Below, one piece after another: positions 58,778 through 64,000 of a stretch of 64,000 bases of DNA. Within the stretch, counting starts at the first letter, position 1; each line of letters begins with the position of its first letter. The translations under genes and the position numbers were made by a program. Source of the DNA: Pegethrix bostrychoides GSE-TBD4-15B (GTDB lineage: Bacteria; Cyanobacteriota; Cyanobacteriia; Elainellales; Elainellaceae); assembly GCA_019359155.1 (NCBI GenBank), contig JAHHHV010000066.1, forward strand, positions 1-64,000, written 5' to 3'. The notes under the pieces were generated by a model. It saw nothing but the letters and a program-made list of their open reading frames with translations, had not been told where the DNA came from and searched no databases.

Positions 58778-61700
58778 ATGACTTCTAGATATATTCCTAA
58801 ATCGGTCACGCCATCAGCCACGCTCAAGATTGCGGCTCAGTTCAAACATATCCCCAACTTCTCTAAATTCTGGGCGCAGGCGCAGGCCAAAGAGCCGGAG
58901 TTTGACTGGCAGTTTTATCTGGAGTACTACAGCGATCTGGGATATTTGACCACGCATCAGGAAGCCTATGAGCACTGGGTTTTGTTTGGTCAAGCGGAGA
59001 ATCGGCAGCCTAACTTAGCGGCTCTGATTGCCTATCTTGAAGCGAGTCAGTCAGAGTTGCCGTCAGATTTTGATGCTGAGGGCTATCGGTTGCTAAATCC
59101 AGATTTGCGAGGTCGGATCACCGGGAGATATAAAGAATACAAGGCGACCGAGCATTTTCTACAGCGCGGTAGATCTGAAGAGCGAGCTTATAAAAATGAC
59201 TTTGACTGGCGATTTTATCTAGAATTTTACGATGACCTGCCTGAGCTGTCGAGCTACGCCGAAGCCTACGAGCACTGGCTGACGGTAGGCTACTTAGAAG
59301 ATAGGTTTACCTCACCCGCAGCAATGGCCCATTCGCTTCAGCAAAGAGGCTCAGAGCTGCCGTCAGACTTTAACAGTGAGGCATATCTCAAACTCAACCC
59401 AGATCTGCAAGAGCGATTTGGCAGATCCCGCTATCGAGCAGAGCTAGCTATCAACCATTTTCTCCAGATTGGCCAGGCAGAAGGTCGCCCCTACTATACT
59501 CAGCTCACCTGCGCGAGTCACGAAATTGCCAGCTCTGCGCTCGATCTTTGTAGAGCTTTGTCAGCTTGCTCGGAATATCTACAGCCAGCCTCGGCAATTG
59601 TTCAGGGTCAGGAGAACCCTTTAGTTTACTTTGCCCACCATGAGGCGCATAAAAATCAGGCCTCTGTTGACAGGCTCAAAGCTCATCCAGTTTTTGTAAA
59701 TGAAGCAATTGCGTTTTACCAAGCTGCATTGCAAATTCAAGCGAGATCCCCAGATGTGATTGTGCGTCTAGGACGATGCTTTGAAACTCAAAAAATCAGC
59801 AGTTGGACGAGTGCCTGCGGTCGTTATGAATGCTTTGACGAACGCTATGGCCAATGGCTGAGAGAGAATGCACCTGATGGTGAGCAGCTATGCGATATGG
59901 CCAAGCAAATTGCGTCATGGCGCTATCAACCAACCATTAGCGTTATTTTTCCGGTCTACAACACGCCTGCAGAGTTCTTAAAAGAAGCGCTAGATTCTGT
60001 CATTAATCAGATCTATCCCTACTGGGAGCTATGTATTGCAGATGACCGCTCCACCCAGCCGCATGTTCGGCAGATTCTAGAAGCCTATGCAGCTCAAGAT
60101 GCACGAATTAAAGTTTGCTTTCGAGAGACGAACGGTCATATTTCAGCCTGCTCGAATTCTGCCATTGCAATTGCATCTGGAGAATTTGTCACGCTACTCG
60201 ATCACGATGATGTGATCACGCCTGATGCGCTATACGAAGCCGCAAAGCTTTTAAATCAGCATCCTGAGGCCGATATGATCTACTCAGATGAAGATAAGCT
60301 GACTGAAAACGGGCATTTAATCAATCCTTACTTTAAGCCAGACTGGTGCCCAGATGCTTTTCTATCCCGGATGTATATCTGCCATCTGGGCACCTACCGC
60401 CGCTCTTTAATTAACCAAATCGGCGGATTTCGGCTGGGCTACGAAGGCAGTCAAGACTACGATCTGGTGCTGCGGCTAACGGAACAGACCGAACAGATCT
60501 ACCATATTCCCAAAGTTCTCTATCACTGGCGAATGCACGCCGAGTCTACGGCAGGAAGCGCAGCCGCAAAGCCCTATGCCTATACGGCTGCGATTAGAGC
60601 CATTGAATCTGCGCTGCAACGCCGCAACGAGCCGGGTGAGGTGATTTCTCACGCCAGATTCCCCGGTTTACATGTGATTCGATACCAAATTGTTCGTCCC
60701 GGCCTGATTAGCATCATTATTCCCACCAAGAATCTGAGCGCTGTACTCGCCAAATGCCTGGAGTCAATTTTTACAAAGAGCACTTATCTCAACTACGAAG
60801 TGATCGTGATCGACAACGGTAGCGATGAGCCTGAACTTGCAGAGCTGCTCTTAGATTGGCAGAGTCAATATCCTGAGCAGTTCAGGTTCTATTCGCTAGA
60901 TCTGCCGTTCAACTTTTCTTTGATCAATAACTATGCGGTTGGGAAAGCGCAGGGTGATTACCTGCTGTTTCTCAATAACGATACAGAGGTGATTACGCCT
61001 GACTGGCTAGAAAGCCTACTCGAGCAGGCTCAAAGGCCATCAATTGGCGCTGTTGGGCCGCTGTTGGTCTATCCTGACAATTCGGTTCAACATGCTGGGG
61101 TAGTGATGGGCATACAGGGTGTGGCGAATCACGGGCATCGTCATGCGGCATCTGAGCTTCCAGGCTACTTCGGTCAACTCGCAACGCCCAACAACTACCT
61201 GGCAGTCACCGGAGCTTGCTTGCTCTGTCGGCGGGAGGTATTTCTGGAGGTGGGCGGGTTTGACGAAAGCCTCTCGGTAGCTTACAACGATGTGGATCTC
61301 TGTCTCAAAATGATTGAGAAAGGATATCGTAATGTTTTCATTCCTCATGCTAAACTCTGTCATTATGAATCCAAAAGTCGCGGCTATGAGGATTCGGCTG
61401 AGAAGAAGCAGAGGCTCCAGCAAGAGTCCAGCATTATTGCTCAGAGATGGGAAAAATATATTGAACATGATCCCTGCTATAGCATCAATCTAACCAGAGA
61501 ATCAGAGAACTACGACTACCGCTTTGCCAAGACTGTTTCAATGAAGCTACAGTCAGTTGCCTATTTTGAGTCTCAGCTGAAGCGGTTTGATGACTTTGCC
61601 ATAGATGATCTAGAACCAGGCAACATCTACAGAAACTTTATGCTGATCCGAGGCTGGGTGCTCTGCCAGGAAGCAGTGGTGGTTGGCATAGAGCTGGTGA

Positions 61701-61930
61701 GCAGTCAGCAACAGCAGTTTGTCCCCATTGATGAAGTTCGAGCTGATATTGCTAATCATCGCCCTGATATCGTAGGAGCTGAATATAGCGGCTTTAGAAA
61801 AGTGATAAATTTTGTAGATTTGACGGCGACTGAGCTGGTGTTACAAGCAGTCTTGGCCAACGGCAGCCGCATTTTATTCTGCAAACTACAGCTAGAACCT
61901 GTCCTCAACTCAAATCACGAAATTTCTTGA
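58778..61930 (+). CDS. Double GT2 glycosyltransferase with N-terminal NPDL-type repeats and C-terminal GW domain
   Basis: A 1050-residue protein. The N-terminal part (1-250) carries alternating repeats FDWQFYLEYYSDLGYL...EAYEHWVLFGQAENRQP and LPSDFDAEGYRLLNPDLRG...HFLQRGRSEERAY. They resemble the NPD(V/L)...HYLxxGxxEGR motif common in glycosyltransferases. GT2-1 is at about 387-610 (ISVIFPVYNTPAEFL, LLDHDDVITP, MIYSDEDKLT) and GT2-2 at about 645-905 (ISIIIPTKNLSAVLAK, LFLNNDTEVITPDW, AYNDVDLCLKM). The C-terminal domain (about 960-1050) has RGWVLCQEAVVVGIE and HRPDIVGAEYSGF, also seen in the next genes. Only the GT parts match the preceding gene. Confidence 0.9.
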   Translation: MTSRYIPKSVTPSATLKIAAQFKHIPNFSKFWAQAQAKEPEFDWQFYLEYYSDLGYLTTHQEAYEHWVLFGQAENRQPNLAALIAYLEASQSELPSDFDAEGYRLLNPDLRGRITGRYKEYKATEHFLQRGRSEERAYKNDFDWRFYLEFYDDLPELSSYAEAYEHWLTVGYLEDRFTSPAAMAHSLQQRGSELPSDFNSEAYLKLNPDLQERFGRSRYRAELAINHFLQIGQAEGRPYYTQLTCASHEIASSALDLCRALSACSEYLQPASAIVQGQENPLVYFAHHEAHKNQASVDRLKAHPVFVNEAIAFYQAALQIQARSPDVIVRLGRCFETQKISSWTSACGRYECFDERYGQWLRENAPDGEQLCDMAKQIASWRYQPTISVIFPVYNTPAEFLKEALDSVINQIYPYWELCIADDRSTQPHVRQILEAYAAQDARIKVCFRETNGHISACSNSAIAIASGEFVTLLDHDDVITPDALYEAAKLLNQHPEADMIYSDEDKLTENGHLINPYFKPDWCPDAFLSRMYICHLGTYRRSLINQIGGFRLGYEGSQDYDLVLRLTEQTEQIYHIPKVLYHWRMHAESTAGSAAAKPYAYTAAIRAIESALQRRNEPGEVISHARFPGLHVIRYQIVRPGLISIIIPTKNLSAVLAKCLESIFTKSTYLNYEVIVIDNGSDEPELAELLLDWQSQYPEQFRFYSLDLPFNFSLINNYAVGKAQGDYLLFLNNDTEVITPDWLESLLEQAQRPSIGAVGPLLVYPDNSVQHAGVVMGIQGVANHGHRHAASELPGYFGQLATPNNYLAVTGACLLCRREVFLEVGGFDESLSVAYNDVDLCLKMIEKGYRNVFIPHAKLCHYESKSRGYEDSAEKKQRLQQESSIIAQRWEKYIEHDPCYSINLTRESENYDYRFAKTVSMKLQSVAYFESQLKRFDDFAIDDLEPGNIYRNFMLIRGWVLCQEAVVVGIELVSSQQQQFVPIDEVRADIANHRPDIVGAEYSGFRKVINFVDLTATELVLQAVLANGSRILFCKLQLEPVLNSNHEIS

Positions 61931-61949
61931 GCAATTCTTTTTGAGCAAT

Positions 61950-62591
61950 ATGGACGATCTCACAGGACTAAACAGCCTGCATTCGGCTCCGCAGCCAGTT
62001 ATGGCCAGCTCTCCCAGAAAAAGCCCCGGCCCCAGACGGCCTATATCCCAAGCGCTGGATGTGACAGGTGATCAACTGGAGATTGAGCTGAAGCCAGAGC
62101 GGCAGATTGGGCTGGACACAAAGCGACCGATGCCTTCACGATTTAGCGAGAGTCCCTTGCGCCGCTGGCTGAAAAGAATTCACAGCCAGATCAATCAGCA
62201 GTGCTCCATTGAAATCCTGAAGGTGACTCACCTCTGTCAGCGTGACAAAGACAACTTTATTGACGGCTGGATTACCCAATATAAGCGCGGCGACGAAATC
62301 CTCGGATCGGATCTGGTGCTTCAGGGCTGGCTAGTCGGCAGGGACTCACAGGCCGTGATGATTCAAGTCATGCATGGCTCAGATTTAGTGCTGGAAACAC
62401 CAGTTAATATTTCTCGCCCCGACGTGTTGAAAGTTGTCCCCTGCTATTCTTCAGCCTGCAAGTTTGGCTATCAAGTGGTGCTAAATATTGAACGACTACC
62501 TGCTCAATCAGAGCTGCTCTTGTACAGTATTTTTCAAGACGGGAGACGCATTCCAACTGGCTCCATCTACTATTATAAATATGGATCTTAA
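61950..62591 (+). CDS. GW/RPDV-domain protein of unknown function
   Basis: About 213 residues. A basic, Pro/Ser-rich and probably disordered N-terminal half (1-80) is followed by a domain with LVLQGWLVGRDSQAVMIQVM, ISRPDVLKVVPCY and CKFGYQVVLNIERL. This matches, in motif order and spacing, the C-terminal domain of the preceding glycosyltransferase and the N-terminus of the sulfotransferase at 63541. A standalone version suggests an accessory or glycan-binding role, but I know no function. The ATG at 61950 is chosen over the TTG at 61941; the ribosome-binding site is poor in both cases. Confidence 0.65.
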   Translation: MDDLTGLNSLHSAPQPVMASSPRKSPGPRRPISQALDVTGDQLEIELKPERQIGLDTKRPMPSRFSESPLRRWLKRIHSQINQQCSIEILKVTHLCQRDKDNFIDGWITQYKRGDEILGSDLVLQGWLVGRDSQAVMIQVMHGSDLVLETPVNISRPDVLKVVPCYSSACKFGYQVVLNIERLPAQSELLLYSIFQDGRRIPTGSIYYYKYGS

Positions 62592-62674
62592 ATTGTTTTT
62601 ATGCGGTTTCTCAAAGTAAAAATATTCCTGGCGTGAGCTATCTCAATTTAAATTAATCAAATTAAACCGCAACT

Positions 62675-63451
62675 ATGGAAATTCTTGATCAGTATCTTCA
62701 CTGTGCACCTGCTGACCAAAACTGTCTAGATATTTTCAAGGGAGAATGGGCTTCAAAGATGCCCTTAGAGCTGACTCATCTCAATGCTGGCACCTCGCCT
62801 CTATTTGAAGATTCTCGGATTCACTGGATATCTGAACAGTTCGGGGGATTTCAGAACAAGAAGATTCTGGAGCTAGGGCCACTAGAAGCAGGTCATACCT
62901 ATATGCTGGAGCGCATGGGCGCAGCAAGCATCACCGCTGTCGAAGCTAATATACGCGCTTACCTAAAGTGCTTAGTGATTAAAGAAATGCTGGGGCTGAA
63001 GTCTGCTCATTTTTTGTTGGGAGATTTTGTAGAATATCTCAAACAGCAAACTCAGAAATTCGATATCTGCGTAGCTAGTGGCGTTTTATATCATATGAAA
63101 AATCCTGCTGAGCTACTGTTCCTGCTCTCCCAAGTTTCAGAAAGAATATTTTTGTGGACTCATTACTACGATGCTGCTATTTTGCAAGCCTCACCTCAGA
63201 TCGCTAGCCGATTTTCTGACGAAGTAACCGTCAACTACAAAGGATTTTGCCATTCACTGCATCGCCAGGAATATCGAGAGGCGTTAGGCTTTTCTGGTTT
63301 CTGTGGCGGCAGTCTGCCGTTCAGTTCCTGGATGGAGCGCAGCGATATTATCGCCTATCTGAAGCTTTTGGGCTTGACCAATATTCAGATTGAGTTTGAT
63401 CATCCAAATCACCCGAATGGCCCCTGCTTTGCAATTGCTGCAAGTCGGTAG
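62675..63451 (+). CDS. SAM-dependent methyltransferase (DUF1698/CmoB-like)
   Basis: A 258-residue class I methyltransferase. Motif I is KKILELGPLEAGHTYMLERMG, followed by ITAVEANIRAYLKCLVIKEML, then FLLGDFVEYL and FDICVASGVLYHMKNPAELL (post-I and motif IV region). This resembles methyltransferases of surface-glycan clusters more than the true tRNA enzyme CmoB. The upstream gap has an AT-rich stretch. The gene lies between the GW-domain gene and the sulfotransferase, suggesting a role in decorating the same glycan. Confidence 0.82.
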   Translation: MEILDQYLHCAPADQNCLDIFKGEWASKMPLELTHLNAGTSPLFEDSRIHWISEQFGGFQNKKILELGPLEAGHTYMLERMGAASITAVEANIRAYLKCLVIKEMLGLKSAHFLLGDFVEYLKQQTQKFDICVASGVLYHMKNPAELLFLLSQVSERIFLWTHYYDAAILQASPQIASRFSDEVTVNYKGFCHSLHRQEYREALGFSGFCGGSLPFSSWMERSDIIAYLKLLGLTNIQIEFDHPNHPNGPCFAIAASR

Positions 63452-63540
63452 AGAATTTAATATTACAGCGTGAAAATTTTTGAATGAGAGAGTATACGTT
63501 GGTTGATGCCGAGCATCTTGCAGTCTAAGAGATTAAGACT

Positions 63541-64000
63541 ATGAACAGTCGTGGATTCCTTGATGTTGTCTCACCTGAGCGATTTTATGGGTGGGCTATT
63601 ATTGAGAACCAAACCATCACGCCTGAGATCACAATTCATTTAGATACGCAGGAGCTATGCAAAGTATCGGCCTCTCTACATCGTCCAGATGTTGCTGCAC
63701 TGGAGCGGCATCCCACAGGCTTATGCGGTTTTGAAGCAACTGAATTTGACCAGGCTGTCTACGATCAGGCAACGGTAGTCAGAGCTTTTATTGCTCAGAC
63801 TGGTGTTGAACTCGCGAATAGTCCCTTCTATTTGAGACACAAGATGTCTGACTTTGAGGTGGATTTTGAGCCGCTGGTTTTTGTGCATCTTCCTAAGACC
63901 GCAGGCACATCATTTCGATATGCCATAGAGTCGGTGGTCGGGGCTGAACATGTTCTAAAGGACTATGAGCGAGAGTCTTCAGAAACCTCGGCGCTAATTC
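63541..64000 (+). CDS. Sulfotransferase-like protein with GW domain, 3' end outside window
   Basis: The frame is open from ATG at 63541 to the end of the window (153 codons). The N-terminal domain (1-100) has ERFYGWAIIENQTITPEI, HRPDVAALERHPTG and LCGFEATEF, the same GW...RPDV...GF pattern as in the two genes to the left. From about residue 118, FVHLPKTAGTSFRYAIESVV is the 5'-phosphosulfate-binding motif of sulfotransferases that use PAPS. It is therefore probably a carbohydrate sulfotransferase. The acceptor and the C-terminus cannot be seen. Confidence 0.8.
   Translation, partial: MNSRGFLDVVSPERFYGWAIIENQTITPEITIHLDTQELCKVSASLHRPDVAALERHPTGLCGFEATEFDQAVYDQATVVRAFIAQTGVELANSPFYLRHKMSDFEVDFEPLVFVHLPKTAGTSFRYAIESVVGAEHVLKDYERESSETSALI

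Overview
The window is cyanobacterial DNA, most likely from a filamentous species. The best markers are a FraC/FraD gene pair (septal-junction proteins of filamentous cyanobacteria), a DUF3386 protein, a Ser/Thr kinase fused to TPR repeats, several TPR-glycosyltransferase fusions and a type I secretion system with RTX substrates. No rRNA, tRNA or CRISPR array was seen. Both ends cut a gene: an IS110-family transposase on the left and a sulfotransferase-like gene on the right. || Region 1 (1-about 9.8 kb) looks foreign to the rest. By eye I count about a dozen HIP1 octamers (GCGATCGC) here and none in the following 54 kb, and the GC content is visibly lower. It holds the IS110 transposase, a perfect 46-bp palindrome, the remains of a DUF1348 gene, and a minus-strand thiol/flavin cassette (flavin-binding PNPOx-like protein, glutathione S-transferase, YHS-domain protein, glutaredoxin, thioredoxin-reductase-like flavoprotein). 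A divergent LysR regulator with an inverted-repeat operator candidate follows, then an attC-like hairpin, a Calx-beta/cadherin/RTX adhesin, and 1.6 kb of gene-free DNA full of inverted and dispersed repeats. || Region 2 (10.2-13.4 kb) holds a small conserved-looking protein, a tandem-domain corrinoid adenosyltransferase-like protein, and fraC-fraD. Region 3 (13.5-27.8 kb) concerns secretion and surface polysaccharide: a TPR-GT61 glycosyltransferase, an RTX protein, a type I secretion operon (parvulin-like PPIase, ABC exporter with degenerate cNMP-binding and C39-like domains, HlyD), a metallophosphoesterase, and a Wzc/Wza-type export pair. || Region 4 (28-52.7 kb) is mostly housekeeping. It includes a RecJ homologue whose catalytic motifs are all eroded, a DUF4870 protein, aldehyde dehydrogenase, glutaredoxin, TadA, a Uma2-type protein, a PotD-like binding protein, a Ser/Thr kinase-TPR, a rhomboid protease, DUF3386, an NfuA-like Fe-S scaffold, an NCS2 permease, transketolase, homoserine dehydrogenase, a glutaredoxin-gshB pair, an ABC binding protein and ATPase without a permease, and NurA. 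|| Region 5 (52.8-64 kb) is a glycan-modification cluster. It has a TPR-methyltransferase, two long double-GT2 glycosyltransferases with different N-terminal modules, a small protein made of a GW/RPDV domain, a methyltransferase and a sulfotransferase. The GW/RPDV domain recurs in three nearby genes. || Across most of the window, exact tandem duplications of 10-16 bp, most often 12, occur repeatedly in genes and gaps.
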